This document shows positions 50,209-61,145 of a stretch of 64,000 bases of DNA, one piece after another. The notes under the pieces are model-generated. The model had not been told where the DNA came from. It saw only the letters and a program-made list of their open reading frames with translations, and did not search any database. Origin of the DNA: Nitrospirota bacterium. Lineage in GTDB: Bacteria; JACPQY01. The DNA is taken from contig JACPAV010000007.1 of the NCBI GenBank assembly GCA_016180645.1, forward strand, positions 104,888-168,887, given 5' to 3'. The stretch's first letter is position 1. Each line of letters opens with the position of its first letter. The position numbers and the translations under genes were made by a program.

Positions 50209-50922
50209 CTACAATCTTCGCGCGATGTCGCGGAAGTTGGGGAGAGAGTACTGGCCGGGAGCGGTGGGGGAGTCGAGGTAGGCGTAGGCCCAGCGGGAGC
50301 CGAAGAGGGGCGCGAGAAGACGCAGAGGCCGGGCGAGGTCGCCCATCGGAATGGCGACGAGGGGTGTCTTTCGGTTTTTCAAGGCGAAATTGAGGAGGCG
50401 GAGCGCGTCCTCCAACGAAGCCGCGTGACATGCGATTTTCACAACGTCGGCTTTGGCGGACTTGGCCTTCTTGAGCCACGAGATGAGCACCGAATCCGGG
50501 GGCGTCCTCTTGAAATCGTGAACCGAAACCACCAGCGTCTTCTTCCGCTGTGCGCAGAGGGCAGCGACTTTTCCGGCGATCAGAGAAGCCAGTTCAACGT
50601 CGATCCCTTCGACTTCCTCCGCCAGGCAGTCGAAGAGAAAATACCGCTGCTTGTCGTCCAGCGATTTCGATAGTGGTCCGCCCCCTTCCTTGTTGGAGCG
50701 AACCGTCAGCAGGAAGGGGCACGGAAGAACGGCCTTGAGTGATTGAACCATGCGAAGGTATTCCGGGAGCGGTTTCGGATCGAAATGGTCGAGCCGAACT
50801 TCCACGAGGTCCGGCCCCCATGAACGCCACGTGGGAAACATCTTCTCAGTGCCCTTCCCCGTGTACACCCCGGCCACAGGAAACTGGACATTGAACGTGA
50901 AGCGCCCTATCGTGGTGGCCAT
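50209..50922 (-). CDS. aroD: Type I 3-dehydroquinate dehydratase
   Basis: A 237-residue class I enzyme of the shikimate pathway, which dehydrates 3-dehydroquinate through a Schiff-base lysine. The visible residues are the DLVEVRLDHF Glu/Asp block, LVVSVHDF (catalytic His), ADVVKIA (Schiff-base Lys at about residue 161) and SPTAPGQYS, a Gln-containing loop of the family. It is cytoplasmic. The pathway's kinase aroK is 12 kb away in the same window. It is a single gene with no other aro gene beside it. Confidence 0.93.
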   Translation of the reverse strand: MATTIGRFTFNVQFPVAGVYTGKGTEKMFPTWRSWGPDLVEVRLDHFDPKPLPEYLRMVQSLKAVLPCPFLLTVRSNKEGGGPLSKSLDDKQRYFLFDCLAEEVEGIDVELASLIAGKVAALCAQRKKTLVVSVHDFKRTPPDSVLISWLKKAKSAKADVVKIACHAASLEDALRLLNFALKNRKTPLVAIPMGDLARPLRLLAPLFGSRWAYAYLDSPTAPGQYSLPNFRDIARRL

Positions 50923-50977
50923 GCGGGAAAGGTTAGCACTACTCCGCCGCTTTTCGTAGGTCCGGTCTCAGGCGAAC

Positions 50978-51736
50978 ATGCAGAGCAAAATCAGTTTCAA
51001 GAACTCGAAGAACCAGTTGCTTTCGGGCGTGGTTCACGTGGGGAGCGAGGGGAAGAACCGGCCGTGGGTGATCTTGTGTCACGGCATGTTTTCCAGCAAG
51101 GAGGGGCGGAAAGCGAGGGCGCTGGCGGAGCGGTGCGAGGGGGCCGGATTGAACGCACTTCGGTTTGACTTCACTTCCTGCGGGGAGTCGGAGGGTGAAC
51201 CGGGGCTGATCCTTTACGGCCAACAGGTGCGTGATGTTTCCTCCGCGGTCGATTTTCTCGAGGACGGGTATACCCCTTCGAGGTTGAGTTTGGTCGGTTC
51301 CAGCATGGGTGCCGCCACGGCGATCCTCCATGCGGCTCGGAGACCCTACAAGCTCGCCTGTGTCGTCCTCATCGCCTCGCCATCCAGCACGTTGCAGTAT
51401 GTAAACGACTTCATGTCCGAGGATCAGGTTCGGGAATGGAAGAAGACCGGGATGTGGGAGTCCGGCGCGAACCGTGTGCGTTACGAATTCGCGGATGATG
51501 CGCGGCCATTCAATATTCTGGAGTCGGCCCGCCTTCTCCATCTCCCCACGCTGGTCCTCCACGGGAGCGGCGACGAGCTTGTTCCGCTGAAGTGCGCCCA
51601 GGAGATCTATGCCGCGCTGCCGAAGACGCGCAGTCTGACCATTCTGAACAAGGCGGACCACCAGTTCACGAAGGAGGAAGATCGTGAAAGGGTGGTGAAG
51701 CTGACCGTGGAATGGTGCCGGACGTTCGGGGCGTAG
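50978..51736 (+). CDS. Alpha/beta hydrolase (serine aminopeptidase-like)
   Basis: A 252-residue hydrolase. LCHGMFSSKEG is the oxyanion region, LVGSSMGAATA the nucleophile elbow (Ser109 in G-S-S-M-G), HGSGDELVPL the acid (Asp) and KADHQF the His. There is no signal peptide. The family includes esterases, thioesterases and lysophospholipases of the Hydrolase_4 group. It is divergent from aroD. The substrate cannot be read from sequence. Confidence 0.92.
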   Translation: MQSKISFKNSKNQLLSGVVHVGSEGKNRPWVILCHGMFSSKEGRKARALAERCEGAGLNALRFDFTSCGESEGEPGLILYGQQVRDVSSAVDFLEDGYTPSRLSLVGSSMGAATAILHAARRPYKLACVVLIASPSSTLQYVNDFMSEDQVREWKKTGMWESGANRVRYEFADDARPFNILESARLLHLPTLVLHGSGDELVPLKCAQEIYAALPKTRSLTILNKADHQFTKEEDRERVVKLTVEWCRTFGA

Positions 51737-51760
51737 TCGGTTGTTCTGCAAATGATTGTA

Positions 51761-51862
51761 GAGATTGCTTCAGTCCGGGCCAGGATGCCCGTCCTTCGCA
51801 ATGACGCTTGCTGGGAGTCGTTGCGAGCGAAGCCCCGCTTAGCGGGGCGAAGCGAAGCAACC
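51761..51862. repeat. Inverted pair of the GAGATTGC dispersed palindrome
   Basis: The first copy, GAGATTGCTTCAG...CTTCGCAATGAC (51761-51805), is followed 12 bp later by a second in the opposite orientation, GTCGTTGCGAGCGAAGCCCCGC-TTA-GCGGGGC...AGCAACCTC (51818-51862). The pair resembles a BIME. It fills most of the 167-bp gap between the hydrolase and FliL-like genes. Confidence 0.65.
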
Positions 51863-51903
51863 TCGATCCCTGATACTCCGCCGACTCTTTTTCTTCGGAG
51901 CGT

Positions 51904-52374
51904 TTACTCGATGACGAATTCGGTGAAGTAGACTTTCTTGAGACCGCGGGGCGGGAGCGTGTTCCGGATCGCCTCGAAGATGGCGTAGCGCAAGTCATCG
52001 CGGGCGAAGGAGTTGAGGAGGTCGTTGGAAGATCGGTCGGCCAGGATCAGAATGATGTAGTCCTGGTATTCGTGCATGCGCCCCTCGGCTTCCCTCCGGG
52101 TTTCCGGGGAATCCAGATCGAGTACAACCACCAGTCTCAGCTTCTGACGGTCCGTCAGCGTGCCGGTGGTCGGAGGCAGGGTGAGGATCGTGGGGGCGTT
52201 CGTGGCGGCCGCTTCCGGGGCCTCGATTCCGCTCGGAACGAGGGCGGCCGCCGCTCCAAGCGGCACCTCTGCGGACTTCGTCGAGGCCGCCGATTTTTCA
52301 GGCGGTGTTCCCGGTTTCTTGCAGGAAGGTGCAAGGAGGAGCGCGGCAAGCGCGGCCACCGACCAGATTTTCAT
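51904..52374 (-). CDS. FliL-like lipoprotein
   Basis: A 156-residue lipoprotein (leader AALAALLLAPSC, Cys18) with an Ala/Pro-rich linker and a C-terminal FliL-like domain (about residues 80-156). It has LRLVVVLDLDSPETRREAEG, then YIILILADRSSNDL, and finishes LKKVYFTEFVIE; the V-Y-F-T-E-F-V ending is a FliL hallmark. FliL normally has one membrane helix and supports the flagellar stator; here it is lipidated and no flagellar gene is seen. ATG 52372-52374 overlaps the DUF2851 stop. It may support another envelope motor (inference). Confidence 0.75.
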   Translation of the reverse strand: MKIWSVAALAALLLAPSCKKPGTPPEKSAASTKSAEVPLGAAAALVPSGIEAPEAAATNAPTILTLPPTTGTLTDRQKLRLVVVLDLDSPETRREAEGRMHEYQDYIILILADRSSNDLLNSFARDDLRYAIFEAIRNTLPPRGLKKVYFTEFVIE

Positions 52375-53840
52375 GAGCGGGCAATCTCCATCAATGAGGA
52401 GGGTATGGGGCAACGCTCGCATCCGTCAAGCCCTTTCGAGCAGAAATCTTCGTAGATGCGGTGGAGCCCCTGCTGGAAGCGGGCCGAACGGAGCAAGGGA
52501 TTTCCTTTGGCTGCCGGAGTCCGGAGGGAACGCCCCCCTCGGGTGAGCGAACTTCCGAACATCCGCCTTACTGCGGCCCTCTCGATGCGGTTCTCCGGAA
52601 GGCGCGGTGTGACTTCAAAAAGGGCATGCGCGGCCTTCTCGCGCTCGATCGAATTCTCATGGCGCGCCCAAGCCGAGGCGAACGGGAGCAGAAAATTCAG
52701 AAGGAGAATGTCCCGCGTATCGGCTCCGATTCGAGGAGCCGAAATCCCATGGCGACTCACACTCTGAAGGAGGGCGCACTTGGCCGGGCGAGGGATAAGC
52801 ATCCCGAGTCCTTCCCGAAGGCGCTGAAGGCCCTTCCGAGGCGATTCGGCGGGATCGAGGGCTCGGATCATCTGTTCGAGAACCAGCCAACCCCGATCCA
52901 GAAACAGCGTAAGGAGCGTGTGCGTGATGAAGGCCACGCGGCGAGGATGGGAAAGGCTGGGTCGGGCGCTTCGGCGGGGGGATCCATCCAATCCGGAACG
53001 AAGGGCTCCCATCAGAAGTCTCTCCGTGCGCTCCTCCGCCGGGAGGGGACCGCCCTCCATAAGGGCGCGGAGACCGACATTTCGACATGCGAGGGCGGCG
53101 TGCAGGTAGGTTTCGCGAAAACCGCCGAAGCCCCAGTTCTCCACCCATGAGCAGACGAAGGCTTCGGAGAGGGAAGCCGACTCGCCAATCCAGCGTTGCG
53201 CGCGGCGGATTTTCGTCTCGAACCGCGCATCGGCGGCCTTCGAGATCCAATCCATCATCTTTTTCCGGGCAGGGCCCGCGTCGGCGATGTGCGGGTGGCA
53301 GAAACCCAAAGCCGAAGGGGAACGCCCCGGATAGTGCTCGGGATCGATTTCTCCCACAAGATCTTCAAGAGGTCGTACCAGACATTCCTCCAGTATGGCT
53401 TGCGGGATCGCCTTGTCCGAAAAATTGCGCGGCGGGGAAGAGCCGGATCCCCTCCATAGGGCCGCGTGCAGCACAACGCCGTTGTAGGCCTTGTCGGCCC
53501 CGTGACCGTGGGTCTTCCAGTCGCCTGCCCGGAGGTGCAACTCCACATCGCCCGTAACCTGTCGCTCACCGATCCTCAGCCGCGCCTGGGTGAAGTCCGG
53601 TCCCGGACCGACGTTCCAGAATCCGGGAAACTCGACCACGATGCGATCACCGCCCTCGGAGGCGAGGAGCCGTGGGATGAAGAGCTGGTCGTACCAGAGG
53701 CACCGAAGAAAACTTTCAGAGACGGGGGGCCGCGCTTCTCCGGTCCGTGACGTCTCGCGGAGCTCGGATGGCTGGGGCGCGTAGCGGTGGACCCACTCTT
53801 CGTACTCTGCGGCGTAGTTGACCTGGGAGTGGGGGGCCAT
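52371..53840 (-). CDS. DUF2851 family protein
   Basis: A 489-residue cytoplasmic-looking protein. FWNVGPGPDFTQARLRIGER and TGDVELHLRAGDWKTHGH are characteristic of DUF2851. The helical C-terminal half has FGGFRETYLHAALA and a repeated RLR/GLG pattern, with a Cys pair near the end (GLDGCERCPI). The function is unknown for the family. It overlaps both neighbours (TGATG with hisE, ATGA with the FliL-like gene), so its synthesis is tied to them. Confidence 0.85.
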   Translation of the reverse strand: MAPHSQVNYAAEYEEWVHRYAPQPSELRETSRTGEARPPVSESFLRCLWYDQLFIPRLLASEGGDRIVVEFPGFWNVGPGPDFTQARLRIGERQVTGDVELHLRAGDWKTHGHGADKAYNGVVLHAALWRGSGSSPPRNFSDKAIPQAILEECLVRPLEDLVGEIDPEHYPGRSPSALGFCHPHIADAGPARKKMMDWISKAADARFETKIRRAQRWIGESASLSEAFVCSWVENWGFGGFRETYLHAALACRNVGLRALMEGGPLPAEERTERLLMGALRSGLDGSPRRSARPSLSHPRRVAFITHTLLTLFLDRGWLVLEQMIRALDPAESPRKGLQRLREGLGMLIPRPAKCALLQSVSRHGISAPRIGADTRDILLLNFLLPFASAWARHENSIEREKAAHALFEVTPRLPENRIERAAVRRMFGSSLTRGGRSLRTPAAKGNPLLRSARFQQGLHRIYEDFCSKGLDGCERCPIPSSLMEIARS

Positions 53841-54163
53841 CAGCGGTCCGTTTTCGACTTACCCCTTCTCTTGCCTTTCCGGGCTTCCAGCTCCTTCAAG
53901 ATGTCCTCGATGCCGACGTTTTCCGCGGCCATGAGCACAAGGATGTGGAACCAGAGGTCGGCCAATTCGGAAATCAGCCTCCTCCTACGCCGCGTGAGCG
54001 AGGCCAGGGCGGTTTCAAAAGCCTCCTCGCCGATTTTCTTGAGAATTTCCACGCGGCCTTTCCTGATGAGCGATGCCACGTAGGACCCTTCAGGCAGGGT
54101 GCGCTTACGGGCCTCGATGACGTTCGTCAATTCAATAAGAGTGTCGAACCTACCTCGCTTCAT
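53840..54163 (-). CDS. hisE: Phosphoribosyl-ATP diphosphatase
   Basis: A 107-residue protein with the HisE/MazG-like fold: FDTLIELTNVIEARKRTLPE, then SYVASLIRKG, KKIGEEAFETALA (metal-binding E-E-x-x-E) and ELADLWFHILVLM. It hydrolyses phosphoribosyl-ATP in histidine synthesis. It is separate from HisI and other his genes. It overlaps the spermidine-synthase-like gene by 14 bp and the DUF2851 gene by 1 bp. Confidence 0.93.
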   Translation of the reverse strand: MKRGRFDTLIELTNVIEARKRTLPEGSYVASLIRKGRVEILKKIGEEAFETALASLTRRRRRLISELADLWFHILVLMAAENVGIEDILKELEARKGKRRGKSKTDR

Positions 54164-57100
54164 CGAGCCTCCTCATCACGTATCGGGCCGTCATATTTCT
54201 GGCGTTCAGCTCCAGTGCGCTCCGTGCCAGTTGCACGGCCTGAGTGGTCTTCCCCGCCTCCAGAAGAGACAGAGACGCCATGGCCAGAAGCTCATCGTTG
54301 GATCTCTTCATCCCACCGGCTTCCTGTACGGCGCGGAGAAAATACGTGGCCGCCGCATCGTGCTCGCCGTACCGCCATGCGATTTCCGCCAACCGTCTCC
54401 AGTTCGGCAAGCGATCGGTGGCCAGCCGTGGTATGGCGGCTGCCACTTGGTTGAGCGCTTCTACCATCGATCCTCGCTGGGTCCATGATACGGCGTTTTC
54501 GGCTTCTTTGAACAGCATCTCAATGAACGTCTGGACCAGCCAGCGGTCTTTCCAGTCTTCGGGGGACGCCTTCAGGTGCTTGCGGAGGATCTCCATTGCC
54601 TTCTCCGGACGGTTGATGGCGTTGTAGAAGCCGATGCGGTACCGATCCTGCGCGTAGTTGGGGTGGGGGGAAAGCTCCTCCATGGTCCGCATGAGCACGG
54701 AGGCGATCTGCCCGGTTTCCGCGCCTCGTGATAGGTAGTACTGGAGGATCGAGGTCAGGTCGCTTTCCCTCAGTGGATGTTGTTGAGTGTAACGGGCGAG
54801 GAAGAGGCCGCTCCGATCGAGTGATCGCATCCGGGCATCATGATTCCGAAGGGCCGTCGAGGTGGCCCCGGAGTAGAAGTTGCGCGCCGCAGCGTAGTCG
54901 AGAAGCGGGGCGTCGTCCGTGTGCACCGGCCGGTCGCCCGAAACGAGGAATCGAAACGCTTCTTCCGGAAGGGCTTGGAGGGCGAGGAGCGTTGCCGGTT
55001 CGGTCACCTGAATGCGACCGAGGTCTTCGCGAATGGCGGCGTTGTCGAATTGGGCGCGAAGGTGGTCGAAGTCCATCCCGATCGAGCGATTTGATCCGAT
55101 AAGCAGAAGGTCGGTGGCCAGGGTGTTCCATACCGTTACATGGGGGAACACCGATCCGAAGGTGTTCAGGATGATGGAGAGAGTCGGGTCGTCCATTTCG
55201 TACAGGTGGAACCATTGCACCATCAATCCGCCCGACCGCAGATGATCTCGGGCGGACTCGAAGAATTCCTTTGAGAAGAGGCCGGCCACACCCGCCATCC
55301 ACGGATTGGACGGCTCGCTGATGATGAGGTCGAACCGACCGGGAGAAAGCTTCAGGTATGTCTTGGCGTCCTCGACGTGGACGTGAAACCGGGGATTCGA
55401 GTGCACGAATCGGTTGTGCTGTTCGAAGCCGCGGGAAGCCTCCACCACGGCGGGAGAGATCTCAACCTGATGCACCGAGGTTCCCGGATACAGGAGGACC
55501 GAGGAGGCGGTGATCCCGCTTCCCATTCCCACGACCAGGACGTCCTCGGTGCGGGGCTTGATGAGCATCGGGATGTGCGCGCTAAGGAGTTCAGTCGGTA
55601 GATCGGCATAGGAGGAGGCGTCGGTCTTGGCGCCCACCTTCAGACTGATCTCTCCATTCAAATCCCGGACGAGGGAGACGGAGCCGTTCGAGTCGTCCTT
55701 CAAGTACAGGACTTGACCGGCCCGGACGCTTTCTTCCCGCCATTTGTTCACGGGCAGAGGCGGCGGTGCGCCGCGGAACCGGTATGGCCCGGACTGCAAG
55801 GCCATGGGACTCCAGTGGACAGCCCTCATTCCCAGAGGGACCACCACGAGAACGACGGCGCCCCCGGCCGCGAACGGGAGCGTAAAACGCGAAATCGCGC
55901 TCGCCCAAAGGAGCAGGCCGGCGCCCAAATTGAGGGCAATCACCACTTCAACGGCCGGTTCGATGCCGAGCCACGGGATGAAGAGAAGAGCAGCGACCAA
56001 TGCCCCGGAGAGATTGCCCGCCGTATTCCAAAACAGGACATTGCCGACCCGCCTGCCGAGCGATTCGGGCGCGCGGGCGGTTGCCGAGGCGGCCAGGGGG
56101 AACGTCATCCCAATCAGTACGGTGGGCACGAACATCACAGCGACCAGTCCGATGAAGGTCAAACCGTTGTACAACCAGAAACTGGGGGCGCCCGGCTGAA
56201 GCAGCATACGGAGCTTGGCAAAATAGAACGGGAGATCTTGAAACAAAGGGTAGAGGAGGAGCAGGCTGGCGCCGATTCCGAATTCAGCGATCATGAAAAC
56301 ACGCAGAGGATCCATCTTTCGCAGTGCCGGAGCCCCGACCGCCAGGCTGCCCAGCGCGATGCCGAGGATGAACGTGGCCAGCATGATCGAAAACGCGTAG
56401 ACGGAAGACCCGAGCGAAAGCCCGATGATTCTGGCCCAGAGCACTTCGAGCGCGAAGGACGCGAAGCCCGAGATGAAGATGCCCGCCAGTGCGACGGCCT
56501 GCCGGCCCGTGCCGTAGTCGGGTTCGCTGGACGGTTCCGGGGGGGGGGGAGGTGTTCTGCGGACCGCTCCCACAATCGTCCTCCTGAAGCCCATGACGAG
56601 GAGGCCGACCGCGATATTGGCAAAGGAGCCGACATGCATCGAAAGGCTCAAGCCGATCGTTTCAATGAGTACGAATCCGGCCAGGAGGGTTCCGGCCACG
56701 GCTCCAATCGTATTGGCCGCGTTCAACCAACCGGCGGTCTTTCCCACCGCTGTGCCGGCCGGCCGGCACAGGCGGACAAGCACCGGGATCGTTCCGCCCA
56801 TGAGGAACGTCGGGATCAGCATGGTGAGGATTGAGAACGCCGCCTTGAGAAGCGTCACGGCGCCCGGCCATTCTTCGTACCATCGTTCTCCGATGATCGT
56901 GTAGGCGGTGCCTAGTCGTGTGAATATTTCAGGATAGAGACCGCAGTAGAAGCCGATGAGGATCTCGATCCACGCGTAGACCGTCAGGAGGTCGTACGTA
57001 TTGGCCGGTGCGGCCTTGGACCCCAGCCGATCCGCCCATCGCCCGAGCGTGGCACTGCCCAGCGCGATGCCGCCCATGAACACGGAGAGCACGATGGCCT

Positions 57101-57224
57101 GTGCATGACTGGTGTGGCCGAGATACAGATACAGAAATCGCGCCCACAGAGTTTCGTAGAGCAAGCCGGCGAATCCCGAGAGCAAAAGGCAGAAGCAGAG
57201 GAGGGGAAAAACGAAGTAAGGCAT
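54150..57224 (-). CDS. Membrane spermidine-synthase-like protein with TPR-like tail
   Basis: A 1024-residue protein in three parts. Residues about 1-480 are a membrane domain with some 12-14 helices (LLSGFAGLLYETLWARFLYL, then a second similar block SGFASFALEVLWARIIGL), an MFS-like or permease-like repeat. Residues about 540-780 are a spermidine-synthase/methyltransferase fold (VLVVGMGSGITASSVL, VHQVEISPAVVEASR, FDLIISEPSNPWMAG). The last 150-200 residues are helical with TPR-like pattern. Many bacteria have such fused MFS/SpeE proteins of unknown activity. It is the first gene of an overlapped operon with hisE, DUF2851 and a FliL-like gene. Confidence 0.87.
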   Translation of the reverse strand: MPYFVFPLLCFCLLLSGFAGLLYETLWARFLYLYLGHTSHAQAIVLSVFMGGIALGSATLGRWADRLGSKAAPANTYDLLTVYAWIEILIGFYCGLYPEIFTRLGTAYTIIGERWYEEWPGAVTLLKAAFSILTMLIPTFLMGGTIPVLVRLCRPAGTAVGKTAGWLNAANTIGAVAGTLLAGFVLIETIGLSLSMHVGSFANIAVGLLVMGFRRTIVGAVRRTPPPPPEPSSEPDYGTGRQAVALAGIFISGFASFALEVLWARIIGLSLGSSVYAFSIMLATFILGIALGSLAVGAPALRKMDPLRVFMIAEFGIGASLLLLYPLFQDLPFYFAKLRMLLQPGAPSFWLYNGLTFIGLVAVMFVPTVLIGMTFPLAASATARAPESLGRRVGNVLFWNTAGNLSGALVAALLFIPWLGIEPAVEVVIALNLGAGLLLWASAISRFTLPFAAGGAVVLVVVPLGMRAVHWSPMALQSGPYRFRGAPPPLPVNKWREESVRAGQVLYLKDDSNGSVSLVRDLNGEISLKVGAKTDASSYADLPTELLSAHIPMLIKPRTEDVLVVGMGSGITASSVLLYPGTSVHQVEISPAVVEASRGFEQHNRFVHSNPRFHVHVEDAKTYLKLSPGRFDLIISEPSNPWMAGVAGLFSKEFFESARDHLRSGGLMVQWFHLYEMDDPTLSIILNTFGSVFPHVTVWNTLATDLLLIGSNRSIGMDFDHLRAQFDNAAIREDLGRIQVTEPATLLALQALPEEAFRFLVSGDRPVHTDDAPLLDYAAARNFYSGATSTALRNHDARMRSLDRSGLFLARYTQQHPLRESDLTSILQYYLSRGAETGQIASVLMRTMEELSPHPNYAQDRYRIGFYNAINRPEKAMEILRKHLKASPEDWKDRWLVQTFIEMLFKEAENAVSWTQRGSMVEALNQVAAAIPRLATDRLPNWRRLAEIAWRYGEHDAAATYFLRAVQEAGGMKRSNDELLAMASLSLLEAGKTTQAVQLARSALELNARNMTARYVMRRLDEAR

Positions 57225-57342
57225 GGGGCGATTGTAGGCACGGCAGGCATGCAGTGCAACCGGATGGAATGGATGAGAGATGTGGACTGCGCGAGTCCTT
57301 CAATTTTACTTTACTGGAGGGGGGCGCTATCGTGAATTCGGT

Positions 57343-59432
<2,090 letters not shown>

Positions 59433-59436
<4 letters not shown>

Positions 59437-61145
59437 GTCAACTCAGGGCTTGGCACCGTGCGCCGGGTGCAGAGCCGCGCACCGCTCCATTTTTCAAGAA
59501 ACTCAACGCCTTCATCCTTCGCGACGGAGAATTCAGCCTCTCCACCTTCGTGGATCTCGTGGCGGACGTGTATGGGGAGCGGACGGTCCTATTTCTGGAA
59601 GGACCATCGGCCTGTTTTTCGGCCAAGACGCTGTCCTACAACGAGGCGCGGAGATTCGTGGAGCGCGCAGCGGGGGCCTTGGCCGGGCGCGGCGTGAAGA
59701 AAGGCGACCGTGTGGTCCTCTTCATGGGCAACTCCGTCGAACTGGGGCTCCTGGCCTTCGCCGTCATGCGCCTGGGCGCTGTGGTCATCCCCGTCAACGC
59801 TCAGTATCGAAGCGCTGAAGTGGATTACATCATCACACACAGTCGGGCCGGCACCGTGATTACGGATGCGACCACCCGCTCAAGCGTCTCGCCCGGTGCG
59901 CCCGGTTTGACCGCCGTCCGGAATTGGCTGGACCTTGATCCGAAGGCGCCTTCGCCGTTCGAATCTCTCTCCTCACTCCTGGCCGCGGCCGCTCCGGCGC
60001 CCCCCGCACCCCTCGCGGACGATGATCCCGTGGGCATTTTCTACACATCCGGCACGACGGGGCATCCCAAAGGGGCGGTGCTGACCAACAAGGGCTTCAT
60101 GTTCCACATCCGCCGGAGCCTCCGGATGGGTACGCTGATTCCGAAGCGCAACATCCATGCGATCCTCCATGCCCTTCCGCTCACCCACATCATGGGATTC
60201 TTGGTCTTCATGGCCTTTTTCTGCTCGGGCAGTCCGATAGTGTTCCTGGGTGGATTTGAAGCCGGAAAGGCGATCGAGGCGATCGAGCGATACGGGATCA
60301 CCCTGTTCGTCGGCGTCCCCGCGATGTACGGGATGATCCTTCAGGAAAAAATCCCCAACGGCGCTCTCCAAACCATGCGGGTCATGGTCTCGGCGGCGGA
60401 TGTTCTCCCACCGGAGTGGGCCGAGCGGATTCGCCAACTGGCCTCCCGACCTTTCCTCGGACTGTTCCGCAAGAGGCCGATCTTCGCCGAGTTCTACGGT
60501 CAGGTGGAGACGACCGGTGTCACGTGCGCCAAGTTGAGCCTTCCGTTCGTAAAGTACGATGCGGGATGCGTCGGCCGGCGGATGCCGGGGGTCGAGGTCA
60601 AGATCATCGGGGCGGACGGGAAGGAAGTGAGGAAAGGCGAAGTGGGAGAGGTCGTCGTGAAGGGCGACAATGTGCTCCAAGGCTATTGGGGCTCGGCGGA
60701 GCAAAAAGATGTGTTCACGGCGGACGGATGGTTCCGAACGGGCGATCTGGCGAAGAAGGGAAGTCTTGGGTTTTTCTATTTTGTGGATCGGGAAAAAGAC
60801 ATGATCAAGAGCGGAGGCTATTCGATCTTCACGCGCGAGGTGGAGGAGTTGCTCATGAGTCACCCTCAGATCCTGGAGGCGAGCGTTTTCGGGATTCCCC
60901 ATGCGGTTAAGAAAGAAATCCCGGTGGCTGCCGTGAGGCTCAAGCCCGGCGAATCCGTCGCGGGAGAAGAGATTGTCGAATGGGCGAAGCAGCATATCGC
61001 GCCGTACAAGTCTCCGCGGAAGGTGGTTGTCGTCGATGATTTTCCCAGGGGATCGACGCAGAAAATTCTGAAGAAGGAACTGAAACGTCTGTATGCGCAC
61101 CTGGGTGAGGCGCTGCGGGAAGAGGCGGCGGCAAAGGCGTCGTGA
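59433..61145 (+). CDS. Acyl-CoA synthetase (AMP-binding)
   Basis: A 570-residue ligase. [20 protein letters not shown] is the AMP motif, [12 protein letters not shown] an acceptor-binding block, [12 protein letters not shown] and [20 protein letters not shown] the hinge region, and [12 protein letters not shown] contains the catalytic Lys. The N-terminus is longer than usual by about 30 residues. ATG 59433 overlaps the YyaL-like stop, and its own end overlaps the UbiB-like gene, so all three are one transcript. Class is long- or medium-chain acyl-CoA ligase; the substrate is unknown. Confidence 0.93.
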
